NCBI GenBank assembly: GCA_025403435.1
Contig: CM046353.1
Span: 21,335,987-21,399,986, forward strand
Direction: 5' to 3'
Length of the DNA stretch: 64,000 nt
Origin: Artocarpus heterophyllus
Taxonomy: Eukaryota > Streptophyta > Magnoliopsida > Rosales > Moraceae
Shown here piece after piece: positions 22,629 to 34,439 of this stretch. Below the pieces are notes generated by a model. The model worked only from the letters and a program-made list of their open reading frames with translations, was not told the DNA's origin and did no database searches. Both the position numbers and the translations under genes were made by a program. Numbering within the stretch: the stretch's first letter is position 1; the number at the start of each line of letters is the position of its first letter.

Positions 22629-22750
22629 GAGTGATAGAATACTATGGCACGGAAATGGGATTCAACAACTCTTTTACTGGCATGGGGAGACCTGATTTTC
22701 TGACCACCGGCAGTTTGGGCAGCTTGTTTGGTAGATGTTTTGATTAAAGG
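22629..22750 (+). other. 5-phosphatase pseudogene last exon
   Basis: Preceded by TTGCAG. It reads SDRILWHGNGIQQL, where the family has Cys before DRI. TGA at 22693 is followed by FSDHR, and a missing base after 22710 removes the SDHRPV continuation. Confidence 0.8.
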
Positions 22751-23691
22751 TAGTAGAGTCAAAAGGAGATTATCTGGCTCTAATATGAAAATTGAGATCG
22801 AAGAGCTTTACTTGGGCAGTACCATGTTCTTCAATAAGTAAAAAAACAAGTGAGTTCTTGACTTCTTCCACAAAACTCTATGCAAAGAGCCTAGTCATAC
22901 AGAGATGTTACTTTACACACTAGTCCCGTGTTACAGATTTGCCAATTTTGAATATGTAAACTTTGTCAGAAAGCTGGTGTGCCTGGTCTTCTGACCATGT
23001 TATAAGTTTTATTTATCAATGCAATTTTTTAAGATTTGCAGATCTAGAGATAATTTCTTATAGTACAAATGTTATTTATCATTTCACACATTAAGGCTAT
23101 AGTGCATACTGCATAATATGATTGCTCATTCACTTGGGTGTATTTTAAGTTCGATCCTTGATTTAAGTTGGAATGAACTTTTTTTTTTTTGTCAGGCGCT
23201 TCGACGCTGAGCAGCCATTTTGAGGTTGAAGACGGTGAACCTAATTTGTGCTGATTTTGTAAGAATGACACAGCATTCCACGTCACAAGCTGTAAATACC
23301 TCCACAAACGAGCGACATAATGCATATCTGGAAAATGTTACAAGATGTGAGTTGTGCAACTTGCCTTGATTGAATGTCCCCAGACATAGGTGATTCTAAC
23401 TCAAAGGAGTTGGTCTTTGGTCAGAAATGCATAGGTGGCATTATCTTTTTGAAAACTGAGAAATTTTAGTATGCTTCCAACGTTTGTCAAACAAGAAAAA
23501 GCTTAAAGGATTTTACAGCTTTCTTCTCCTATCTGTTTCTCATCCATGTTCAAAGTATAGTATTAAGGTGTAAGAGGACAAAAGGAGGGAGTTTGTAATT
23601 TTGTATCTGTAACCTCTGATCAATTCCATCACACAGGTTGCTGAAAGCAAGATGCATCAAAGAAAATCAAGTTGAAATACCATTATTAAAT
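22751..23691. other. Stretch downstream of the 5-phosphatase pseudogene, nothing recognised
   Basis: May contain its 3' untranslated region. Short open frames (for example 23044-23325 minus) have no recognisable domain. At about 23692 homology to the copia family begins abruptly. Confidence 0.45.
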
Positions 23692-24591
23692 TATCCGTCC
23701 ACAACTTGTAAGGAGATTTAAGAACCCATTTTGAAGGCATATTGTTCAAAAGATAATATTAAGTTTGTAGTTCATATTCCCAAAACGATAAGGCAACTTC
23801 GAATAACTCATCATGGACCTAACCATGTACAACAAAGTCACATTTCTTCTCTCAGCCACGTCATTCTACTACGGAGTACCTGGCGTATTCAAATGGGATA
23901 AAATTTCACTCTAATAAGTATCCTAAGAACTCATCAGAGAGGTATTCTCCTCCTCGATCAGATTGAGGTGCCTTTATAGGTTTACTTAATTGCTTCTTTG
24001 CTTCAACTCAGAACTCCCTGAACTTGTCAAAAGTTTCGCTCTTATGATACATTAGGTAGATATACCCATATCTTGAGTAATCATCAATAAAAGTGACAAA
24101 ATACATGAAACCACAAATATCACTATGCACAAGTTTCAGAACCCTTTTGGTTCGATTGTCCTTAGACCTAAATGGTCTTTTGGTCATTTTGCCCTCTAAC
24201 CAAGATCACATTATGGTATAGATTATATTTCTAAATGACTTAAAGGTCCATCCCGTATTGACTTTTGAATCCTATTCAAGCTAATATGATCTAATCGCAA
24301 GTGCCAAAGATATGTTTTATTATATTGAGAAGTTTTAAGTCTTTAGGAATCATCGTTAATCTCAATGTTAAGCAGTGAATCCATCTTAGGTTTGATAAAA
24401 TATAGGTTATTTTGCATCCATCTACTGCAGATAAAAGATTTTTTATTTTTTTTATGAATCACAACTTTATTATTGAAAAAAAAAAGTCTTTAAATAAACA
24501 TGCGACAGAAGTTAAATTCCTTTTAAGCTTAGGAACATAAAAACAATCACTCAAAACTAAGCTCCTATAGCTATCAAAATAAAGATGAACA
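23692..24591 (-). pseudogene. Copia B integrase and protease-side remnant
   Basis: The minus strand matches element D between the late protease/integrase region and the integrase core, for example the counterparts of CESCLEGKMTKRP (near 24200) and of the D-D-E region (near 23950-24080). Frames are broken repeatedly and no open frame remains. Confidence 0.8.
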
Positions 24592-26751
24592 TGTCACGCC
24601 CCGAGGTACGGGAGGTGACGTGGCGGAATATTTAGATTAATTAAAAGAGAATTTAATTGAAACCGATGGTTTAAGAATCAAATTAAATAAGAAATAAGAA
24701 GATTTCCACCACATTTTATAAAAGAATTTATAAATATTAAACGAGTAATAAAAATTAAATAAAAACCGCGAGTATGGGTTCCACAACCCACAACTTGTGC
24801 ACACACATGGTTCTGACAATATCATAAATACAATTACAGTCCAAGTACAAATAAAGTTAACTCTTACATGCCTTAATTAAATAGTACATAATATAAATCA
24901 ATCCTCCTATTGCTCCTGAGTTCGGTCCGAAGAATCCTCTCCAAACCTAAATGGGAAACCACCTAGAGGGGGAACATTTAAAACAATAAAACGTGAGCGA
25001 AAGGCTCAGCAGGACTATGTTTTATAAATAAGTGAATTTAAAGAAACAGTTCATTGTTATGAGTACTCAAAAGAAAACTTTAAATAAACAAATAAATAAA
25101 TAAATACAAAATTTGAGTAGAGCCGTTTTGACACAGAACAGTCTACTCGTACAATCGAAAACACCATTTTTCTTTTACCTAGGCAAACCATGATATCACC
25201 ACCGTAGTGGCCCAGCTGGGTTTCGGGACCTGCCCCCAAGGTCGATCGCTACACGACCCGATCTCTGATATGGCATCATGCCTTTGTGTTCATTATCATT
25301 ATCATTCAAAACCCAATTACCGAGTGTTGTCAATTACGTTCATTTCATAATCACGGTATATTAAAATATAACCGACAAATCCATTTTCAAACAACCGTTG
25401 AAAACATTTTAATAGAAATCTTTTTCAAAGCCCAATCATTTCAAAACCAGGCTACCAAAGAAATAGGATAGAAGTCCTACCTCAATACTCGTGCCGGTGC
25501 CCCACACCGTAATCCCGGTCCGCTATACGTTAGCTCCATGGAACCACGAACGATCCTAGATACAAACTAAGTCGATCAATATCTAGTTCGAGACATTCTA
25601 TGTTACTAAACCATTTCATGATGTCCTAGTGTGCCATTTGTATCATTAAAATCATTCTATAAGGTTGAGATTTAAATCAGGGTTCAAAACAGTGAAAACG
25701 GTGAAAAATCACAAAATTATCCATGCCTCAGTCGGCCTGCCGGACGCCCTGCTTCGGCCTGCCGAACTACACAGTTCGGCCTGCCGGAAGCAAAGTTCGG
25801 TCGGCCGAACACTTCCCCAGGTTCGGCCTGCCGGTCGGAAGAACACCGGCCTGCCGATCATCACTCCGGCCTGCCGAACACACAGTTCGGCCTGTCGAAC
25901 TAGGAAAATCCAGAAATCCCAGCCACGGGTTTCTCGATCCCCAAAATTCAAATCTTGATTCTAACCTGTTTTTCTCAAATCCCAAGCATGAAAAACAATC
26001 ATAGTTGATAGAAAAACATACTAGAACATGATTGGACTCATTTAAACAAGATTTAAACTCGAAATCCTTAAAAATCCGAAAATGAGAAAATGAGGAGAAA
26101 AATGAAAAATCTTGAATTCAATCCATTTTTCTTCAATCTAAGCTTAGATTCTAGTTGTTCTAAGTTCATTTAACTCAAATCCACGGTTTTCTAAGCTTAA
26201 ACAACCCTAAATTTCAAAAATGCACAAAATTGAAAATTTTGTAAAAAGTTTAGAAATTTCGAATCTAACCTCGAATCGAAGCTTCAATCTGCGATCTCGG
26301 TTGCTAAATCACGTCCCCGAGCCTCCTCCTTGCTAACCCGAAGCTTGGACTCGAATTTGGTTTCAAAATTTGAGAGAGAAATTTGAGAGAGAGAGGGCTG
26401 CCGAGAGAGAGATCAAGAGGAGGAGAGAGAGAGATGCGTGAGAGTGAGGAGAGAGAGAGAGAGGAAGGAAATAAATAGAGAAAATCGGTGGGCGGTTTTA
26501 CTGTGCGAAAACCATGTGCCGCCCATGGTTTTGTAAAACGGAGTATTTTTAACATCTTACAAATTGTTATGTTTTAAAACTCAAAACATCATTTTAAAAC
26601 AATAAGAAATCATTTGAACGCATCAATTTAACAAAACAACCAAAAATTCAAAATCCAACCAAATAATCTAATTAATGTTAAAACGTTAATTATGGCACAC
26701 TAATTCATCATTTATATTACATTAACATTAAATAAATTTCGGGGCGTTACA
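24592..26751 (-). mobile_element. Solo LTR S (gypsy-type, 2160 bp)
   Basis: On the minus strand it starts TGTAACGCCCCGAAATT and ends GGGCGTGACA. The TSD GAACA (24587-24591 and 26752-26756) is perfect. No internal region is present, so it is the product of recombination between two LTRs. It shares stretches with element T (GGCTCAGCAGGA, and an AACCTGTTTTTCTCAA block after the palindrome array), so S and T belong to related families. A TATA-like TATTTATT (minus, near 26470) precedes a CT-rich tract. The palindrome array lies at 25731-25902. Confidence 0.9.
25731..25902. repeat. Palindrome array in solo LTR S (densest example)
   Basis: Eight or nine close units in 170 bp, including TTCGGCCTGCCGAAC, GTTCGGCCTGCCGG, TCGGCCTGCCGGAC and GTTCGGCCTGTCGAAC. 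Open frames on both strands here come from the repeat and are not genes. Confidence 0.85.
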
Positions 26752-27769
26752 GAACATCTCCTATTGCTTCAGCCAACACTAAGGATCTATTGTTCATTCG
26801 AAGCATAAAGTACTCATGTAGCAGACTTCTCGTTTCCTTGAACCCCTTTAGAGAAACACAAACATGATTAGTCACTCTAGAATCTTTGACCTAGGTGTCA
26901 TTTGATTCCTCAACTAAATAAGTCTCAATAACCAAAAGTTCGCACTTACTTTCTTTAGATTGAAAGTCCTTGCAATTCTTCTTTACGTGCCCAACCTTTC
27001 CGTAGAAGAAACACTTTAGTTTTTTTAGGTTCTTCTTCTTTTTTTTTTTCTTATCGTTGCTTTTTCTAGAATAGAAGACTGCTAGTTCTTGGCCTTTTAC
27101 TTCTTTCCGTTCCTAGAATTGGAATTGGAACCAGATGCAACAACCAAGTTCATCTCACCACCAGCCAGAGCTTCCCTTGTCAGATTTTCAAACTCCTGTA
27201 ACTACTTCAACAGCCCAGTTAAGGTCACATCTTGTCCATTGCTCAAATTATATGAAGCTCTAAACGGGATGAACTCCTTAGAAAGAGTCTCAAAGACCAT
27301 AGTCATCTGTGACTCAATATCAATATTCGTTCTATGGGTTTGAGCCTCAGCAAGAATCATTGACCAACATCATATGCTCCTTCATAGACATCCCCAATCT
27401 TTGCTTGCAATTAAGAGGCTTTCGAAGAGCCACTTGTTGCTTCATCAAGACTTGGCCTACAAACATGTGATTAAGGTTATCCATGATCTGCCAAGCTATC
27501 TCATGATCTTCATGTTGAGCTTGTAGCATATTATTCATGCTAGCCATGATATAGCAGTAGGCTTTATGATCAACATCCTTTCACTAATCATACAGTGGGA
27601 TTTGCTCATTAGTTTATTCGCCAGTAGGCGCAGGAGGACACGACGTTGTTAGGGCAAATTTCAGTTTCTTAAATGATAGGACGGTATTTAGGTTTTGTTT
27701 TCAATCATTATAATTCTCGCCAGTTAAAATGTTCTTATCAAGTATCTAAAATAAAGGGTTCTTAGACAT
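26752..27769 (-). pseudogene. Copia B gag-protease remnant
   Basis: The gag start ATG is kept at 27769 (MSKNPL). The segment 27347-27547 still reads MASMNNMLQAQHEDHEIAWQ and on to the MFVGQVLMKQQVAL block. The zinc knuckle region (about 26960-27010) and lysine-rich linker are recognisable but frame-broken. Confidence 0.8.
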
Positions 27770-29312
27770 TTTAATCTACAATAAAGAATCATATACTAAA
27801 CATAAGCAAACATTCAATAACAATTTAGTAAGATAACACAAATAGGTAAGCATATAATGTGTTTATGTGTCAAAACTTTATAAAAATTGCAACCTTACAT
27901 TGATAATTCTGAACTCTAAATTCAACAAGCCGCCTAGGGGAGACTTGCCAAATTTAATTAGGAACACGAATCCTCTTTGAATAGTATATACCATCCAAGA
28001 CCCGTTTGATCTAGCATATACTAATAATCGATTTCTTTGGCGATTAGCTTTATTAACAAAGCTTCTCGGAGAGGTTAATAATAAAATTAATCTTGAGTGT
28101 ATAACCATCGTTTCAATTACTTTGTCCATGATTTATAATTGCTACCTAAGGGTGTACAACGATAAATCACACCACAACAAATTAACTCTTTGGATATCTA
28201 ACCTGGTACACTGATGCAATCCTTTCCTAGGGAAGAACCACCATGTGTTACATACGGACGATGGAGGCCTTAGGTTCTCTCTTTGAAACTTTCTTCCACT
28301 CAATATTTTAGAAATCAGGGTTTTATGTTAACATGCATGAACAATTTTTAATGAGCGGCACTCCTTATTCTACATAGCATATTATCAACATACATAGCAA
28401 AACATATTATAATGCAAACAAGCAACGCAATATGCAAAGCTACAAACAATATAATAAAAGCCGTAATATCATTGTTTCACCCTAGAAAAAAGAAAATAAA
28501 GAATACAAAAGATCAATTGATACATTTATCGATTCTTCATCTTGTATCTTCTCGTTGTATCCTTCTTCATGTGGCGTCTGTCTTCAATTTTTCAATATGA
28601 TAGAGATCAAAAATTTATTTTTTTGGTTATTATAAAATCTCATGTTTCTCAGAATTATCTCAAAAAACAAAAATCAAAACTACACTGAAAAATGTACCGT
28701 TTTAAGAAATGATTCTACTTGTTGATCAGCCTGCCGGTCTACGACTATAGACCTATCAGTGTTGAGTAACCAGCCTGCCGACTGACGTTGAATTAGTGTT
28801 TTTCCAAACTTTTGTAAAAAGAATATTTTTTAAGCAGTTTTTAATTTATTTTTCAACAATTCAAAACCATAAAAAATTATAAACATAGAAAAAACACATA
28901 AAACTGCAATAATCTCCATCTTCTTGATTCGTCTTCACTTCACTTCGAATAATTATTTTAATACAAAATTTTCAAACCATAATTAAAATAATGAATCCTA
29001 GACGGTGATGATATAGACCGTCATTTAATTATATGCAAAACCTAGATACACATTTTAACCTTTAAAGAACCATAACCGTGAAAATTAATTAATTACTATA
29101 ATAATTAAAATAGCAATTTAATTAATCATAATTAATTAATAAACATTTACTATATAATCTCATGACAACATATAATTATATAAAAACCATAAAGTACCAA
29201 CTTTCTAAAAAAATCAATTCAAGCATAGGAGAGAATAAGATCACATAATTTATGTACATAGAATGATCACAAACCCATAAAATCAACATAAAACCATGGT
29301 TTTGATACCAAT
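27770..29312 (-). other. Copia B 5' leader and primer-binding site
   Basis: Degraded leader with traces of the four CCCCTAGG hairpins (near 27934, 28064, 28144 and 28227) and a reduced palindrome array at 28725-28795. The primer-binding site is at 29295-29310 (minus: TGGTATCAAAACCATGG). Confidence 0.75.
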
Positions 29313-29937
29313 TGTTGGAAAAAGATACACAGTGTAATTTAAAAAATTTTTAAATCAAAGTCTTTTCCCAATAACAAGTTTGACATGCTAAGTACATAAA
29401 TTGATAAAAGGATCTTACATACCTCTTTTGTAGACCAAAAACTGTAGTAGTTGCAACTAGAAAAGGACTTTTCAGAATACAGGTGGTCACACGTCGTATA
29501 GTTTTTCTTCCAATGACCTCTCCTTCCAACCACTTGAGAAGATCAAGAGCTAAGATTCTAGATGTTGAATAATAGCACTATGGGAGTTTCAGAGTTTCTC
29601 TCACTAGAATACTCTCTTTATATTTCTCAAATGATCTAAGCAACAATAAAAAATAGTTCCCTTTATATAGTGGTCGAATTTGAGGTTAGTCCTTATTAGA
29701 TTAAGCTTCAAAATTTGAGTCTAGATCAATCAAGATTTTTGCACGATCGGTCTGTCGAACTCGTGCACCTACCTACCGAACTCGACAGTCGACCTGCCGA
29801 TTAAGCGATAATCTGAAAATTTCAGAATATCTTATTTTACATAGGAATCTTAGATAGAACCTTAGTTTTAATTCAAATAACCTAATAGAGAAGTTATCTA
29901 TTTAAAACAGTCATATATAGATAATCCTATTGGACAT
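29313..29937 (-). repeat. Copia B 5' LTR, truncated (625 bp)
   Basis: Begins TGTTGGAAAA on the plus strand at 29313, next to the PBS, and is cut at about 29937 where a plus-strand LTR starts. A palindrome array remnant lies at 29748-29805. Confidence 0.85.
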
Positions 29938-30733
29938 GTATGCTCTAAGGAGTAAAAATGTAATATGTTTTTGGAGACATTTTTATCGATAAAGAATTTA
30001 TTTATTATTTATATACCAAATCTTGTCCACTTTACGTTCATATTTGTTGAATGTACGTTAAGCAAACAAAAAGTCTGAGACTATCGGTCTAAACCTTTAA
30101 GAATTGGGCATATGATGGACAGATTATGCGGAAGACAAGATTCTTAAGGTGACCGCCTAAATCATAAGATCCGCAATTGAGGGAATAAAGTTGGGTGCTT
30201 TATTATGCAAAGATTGTTTTGTTGTCTATATCCGTAATGGGAGATGGTTTGTCATCACCATTAGAGGTAGACTTTGTGAATAGAAACTTTGGCACGTTGT
30301 CATAAAGTGACGATGTGTTAGATCGGGACATAAAGTGAATTGATTTGGATTAATAATTCAGTCTTAGCAAATCAATTCACTTTAGACAATCATTTGTGTT
30401 GTATCTTAATCTTGACATGGATAGTGGACCTGTTGTCTTGACTTATGTCTTTTGATATGCTAGAGGGTGACATCCACATTTCAATAGTGGTATGTATACC
30501 AATACGTTAAAGGCATGACTCTTGATAGCGTAGATCTGTTATTCATAGATATGGAATCTATAGCTCCTCTTTAGGAGTAGTTGATATCCTCTTATATGCG
30601 TTATCTTGTAATTGAAAAGCTGGAGCGCTCAACCATTTGGATACATATGTGTAACCAAGTGGTATACCATCTGTAGATGGTAAGTTTCTGGTGGTGAGAT
30701 ATTGGAACGTAAGAGAAAAATAATTGGGAAGGT
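29938..30733 (+). repeat. Plus-strand copia LTR fragment (first 800 bp)
   Basis: Begins TATTGGACATGTATGC, a mutated form of the LTR start, and follows LTR A until GGGAAGGT at 30733, where a minus-strand LTR abuts it. Confidence 0.85.
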
Positions 30734-32763
30734 TGTTGGAAAAATAGTACACAACGAAGTTTTAAAAATTTTATATCAGAGTATTTTCTAAAACACAAGT
30801 TTGACATGCTATATGCATAAATTAACTAGATCTTACTAACCTTTGAATGCTGAAGAACTTGCACAATCTTTGAAGAGAAGTAACATTCCAGAAGAGCCTC
30901 AACCAATTGGTCTTCTTTGTTATTCTCTATCCATGATCGGAGTGAGTGTGGGCTCACACGTACAGCTCTTCCTCTAGGTTATCTCATTTCAACCAATTGA
31001 GAGAATCCAGAGCTAGTGTTCGTGATTTGTGAACAAGAGCTCTCAGGGAGTTTCAAGATTCTCACCAGTAGAGTATCACTCTTAATCTCTCAATTGATCT
31101 AAAAAACTTAAGTGACTTACTCCCTATTTATAGAGGTTGAGTCCAGGGTTAGTCCTTATTAGATTAGGTCTCAAAATTTGAATCAGAATCAAATTCAAAT
31201 CAATATCTGAAAAGATCTACGTAAAAACGTGTGATCTTATCCTTCGCTCATCGGCAGGCCGATCAGGATGATCGGCAGGCCAAACAGGCCCCATCGGCAA
31301 GCCAAACTTGAGGATCAACATGCCGAGCTGTCAAAAAATATCTCAGCGAATCTTTTATTTTTCATCCAAGATTCTATAGGATAAAGTCTCATTTTTAATT
31401 CAAATAACCTAATAAAAAGGTCATCTGATTAAAACAACTTTATTTATATTATCTCTAGGAAAATAAATGAATTCCTAATAATTCTACAAGTTTATCTTGA
31501 TCTAATTTATTCAAAATTAAATCAAGCGACAAACAGACAAGAATTATCTAATCCCAATAATTCAACAAGTTTATCTTGAATTAATTTTATCACAAAATTA
31601 ATTCAACCAATAAACAGATATGAATTATTTGATTCTTTCGAATTTCAACCAATCTAATAAATCTGACATAAGTCACCAATTGGTGAAAAAGCACACTGTA
31701 TCGTTACAGGATGTTATGAGCTAGCAAAGGGGACCAATTGGACATATATAGTTCAAGCTCCCGATAATTAAGAAACCCAATATCCCAGATATACATTTCA
31801 TAATTATCAACTCCAATGCTACACCACTAAAAGCTTGGAGCTGCACTCTCGAACTGCAGAGAATTATGAAGCCCGTATAGCTAAGTCTGCATGACATATC
31901 ATAGTGTATCGTATCCTTATAGGATTATCCATAATCGGCTTAAGGACAAGTTCTGTCTTACCTTCCCGATTATTTTTATCTTACGTTCCATTATGTCACC
32001 ATTGAAAAACTTACCATCCAAAGACAATATACCATTCAGTTACACCTATGTATCCAAATGATTGAGCGCTCTAGTTTTCCAATTGCAGAATGACGCATAT
32101 AAGAGGATATCACTACCCCTAAAGAGGAGCTATGGATTTCATATCTATGAATAATAGGTCTACGCTATCAAGAGTTATGCCTCTAACGTATCGGCATGCA
32201 TACCACTATTAAGATGTGGGTGTCACCCTTTGGTATATCAAAAGACACAATTAAAGACAATGGGCCCACTATTCATCTCAGGATTAAGGTACAATACAAA
32301 TGATTGTCTAAAGTGAATTGATTTACCGAGACAAAATTATTAATCCAAATCAATTCACTTTATGTCCCGATCCAACACATCGTCACCTATGACAACGTGT
32401 CAATGTTTCTATTCACAGAGTCTACCTCCGATGGTTAACACAGACCATCTCCCAAAAGGGATATAGACAACATAACAATCTTTGCATGAATAAAGCGCCC
32501 AACTTTATTCCCTCGATTGCGAATCTTATGATTTAGACCATCACCTTAAGAATAGTGTCTTTCGCATAATCCGTCCATCATATACCCAATTCTTAAGGTT
32601 TAGACCGACAGTCTCAGACTGTTGTTTGCTCAACATACATTCAACAAATATGAACGTATAGAGGACAAGATTTGGTATATAAATAATAAATAAATTCTTT
32701 ATTGATAAAAATGTCTCCAAAAACTTATTACATTTTTACTCCTTAGGGCATACATGTCTAACA
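30734..32763 (-). repeat. Full-length minus-strand copia LTR
   Basis: Spans TGTTGGAAAAATAG to CATGTCTAACA, 2030 bp. The left flank AAGGT and right flank AACCT do not match, so this is not a clean solo insertion. With the pol fragment to its right it resembles a duplicate of 34440-37050. A palindrome array lies at 31249-31332. Confidence 0.88.
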
Positions 32764-33360
32764 AACCTCCTGAGAATTTTATCTATGTAGTCGGCCTAGG
32801 ACAAAGCTATCATTTTGTTCTTCCTATCATAAAAGATCTGGATACCGAGAACAAAATTAGTCTCGCCCAAGTCCTTCATGTCAAACTACTTGGTCAACCA
32901 TAATTTGGCCAATGACAATGCCCCAATGTCATTGCCAATTAGCAGAATGCCATCTACATAGAGCAGTAGAAAAACCACCTTCCCATCCTTAATGTGTTTG
33001 TAAATACATGGCTCATCCACATTTTGTGAGAACCCATAAGTCTTGATTACCTGATCAAATCTTATGTTCCAAGAACGGGAAGCCTGCTTAAGTCCATAAA
33101 TTGACTTTAGCAGCTTACAAACCTTACCCTCTTGACCCTTGACCTTGAACCCGTCTGGTTGTGCCATATAAATGGACTTATCAAGATAGCCATTCAGAAA
33201 AGCTGTCTTGACATCCATCTACCAAATCTCGTAGTCGAGAGTGGCAGCTATGGACAAGAGAATCCGGATGGACTTAAGCATGGCTATTGGGGAAAAAGTT
33301 TCCTCATAATCGATTCCTTCCTTTTGCGTATAACCCTTTGCTACCAGTCTAGCCTTAAAG
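32764..33360 (-). pseudogene. Duplicated copia reverse transcriptase fragment
   Basis: Nearly identical to 36452-37048. An open stretch at 32886-33218 reads MDVKTAFLNGYLDKSIYMAQ, CKLLKSIYGLKQASRSWN and LLLYVDGILLIGND. The catalytic YVDD box reads YVDG, so this copy would be inactive even if expressed. It stops at 33360, where it jumps into an LTR fragment at a shared AAAG. Confidence 0.88.
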
Positions 33361-33628
33361 TGCCCAACTTTATTCCCTCGATTGTGGATCTTATGATTTA
33401 GACCATCACCTTAAGAATCGTGTCTTCCACATAATTTGCCCATCATATGCCCAGTTCTTAAGGTTTAGACCGACAGTCTCAGACTATTGTTTGCTTAACG
33501 TACATTCAACAAATATAAACGTAAAGAGGATAAGATTTGGTATATAAACAATAAATAAATTCTTTATTGATAAAAATGTCTCAAAAAACTTATTACATTT
33601 TGACTCCTTAGGGCATACATGTCTAACA
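33361..33628 (-). repeat. Copia C 3' LTR remnant (268 bp)
   Basis: The TG end of a minus-strand LTR, next to the polypurine tract and pol end of element C. The rest of the LTR is replaced by the duplicated segment on the left. Confidence 0.85.
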
Positions 33629-33642
33629 ATCTCCCACTTGCA

Positions 33643-34439
33643 CTAAGTGAGTAAATATGACGAATCTCGCATCCCCATAGCTTCCACATGCCTATCGAAG
33701 ACTCTCCCAGTAAGTGTCTTCGTAAATGGATCAGCTAAATTGTCCTCTGACGCGATCTTGCAGACCGTGACATGCCCGCCTTCAATGAAGTCCTTTATCA
33801 CATGATACTTTCGATCAATATGCTTACTCTTCTTGTGAAATCTTGGTTCCTTAGTATTAGCTACCACCCCACTATTATCATAGTACAGTGATACCGCCTT
33901 ATCCATACTAGGAACTACCTGAAGATCCCAAAGGAACTTGCAGAGCCACACGGCTTCTTTGGAAGCATCACTAGCCGCCACATACTCGGCCTCCATCGTT
34001 GAATCAGAAGTGCAATCTTGCTTCGCACTTCTCCAACTGATGGCACCGCCGCCCAGAGTAAACACAAACCCCGAAGTCGATTTCCTAGAATCCAGACAGG
34101 ATTGAAAATCTGAATCAGTGTATCCTAGAGGAGTTAAGTCCTCACCCGAATACACAAGCATATACCCTCGAGTCCTTCTCAGGTACTTGAAAATATGCTT
34201 TACTGCAACCTAATGTTCGGTCCTAGATCAGCTTGAAATTGACTTACAATCCCAATCGCATAACAAATATCTGGTCATGTGCAAAGCATGGCATACATGA
34301 GACTACCCACTGTAGAAGCATAAGGCACCTTCTTCATGTATTCTCTTTCTTCCCCAAACTTTGGAGAGTCATTCTTAGAAAGAGTAATTCCAGACCTAGA
34401 TGATTGCCCACCTTTCTTGGAATCCTGCATTGCAAACCT
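33643..34439 (-). pseudogene. Copia C RNase H and RT end
   Basis: An open frame at 33643-34161 encodes the RNase H domain (FQSCLDSRKSTSGFVFTLGG, STMEAEYVAASDASKEAVWL, YYDNSGVVANTKEPRFHKKS) and the natural C-terminus SSYLLT with its stop at 33643. The RT end at 34170-34439 is frame-broken. Confidence 0.88.

Larger units (their letters stand above)
19465..22750 (+). pseudogene. Type I inositol polyphosphate 5-phosphatase pseudogene (introns kept)
   Basis: This family removes the 5-phosphate from inositol phosphates and phosphoinositides. Recognisable exons: 20524-20628 (ATWNAGG, then NPLGIYVLG); 21005-21508 ([53 protein letters not shown], then ASKQMVG and the frame of MGCLGNK); 21583-21772 ([36 protein letters not shown]); 21891-21998 (the WLGDLNYR site, then LSYSKTRKLLED); 22396-22543 (KIEREAGRV, YFAPTY, SDTYARE); 22629-22750 (RILWHGNGI, then SDHR). 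Weak N-terminal exons may lie at about 19465-19545 and 19650-19725. Lesions: in-frame TGA at 21129; one base lost near 21407; a damaged donor at 21508; one base lost inside WLGDLNYR at 21907-21909; frame breaks at about 22421 and 22471; Cys to Ser in the WCDRI motif; TGA at 22693; and a frame break after SDHR. The reading frame cannot give an active enzyme. Introns show it is not a processed copy. Confidence 0.88.
23692..29937 (-). mobile_element. Copia element B: minus-strand 5' part, split by solo LTR S
   Basis: Read right to left: a partial 5' LTR (29313-29937), a primer-binding site, leader, gag, protease, and integrase up to about 23692, where the element is cut. RT and the 3' LTR are absent. 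The integrase/gag portion is interrupted at 24592-26751 by LTR S with TSD GAACA. Joining the flanks gives the uninterrupted sequence seen in element D near 58310. B is the most diverged copy of the family here. Confidence 0.87.

Noticed and set aside
25731..25902. Possible CRISPR array
   Set aside because: The unit is short and palindromic, spacers are irregular and the context is a plant LTR.
25665..26004. Arg/Pro-rich open frames on both strands
   Set aside because: They are produced by the GC-rich palindrome array in solo LTR S.
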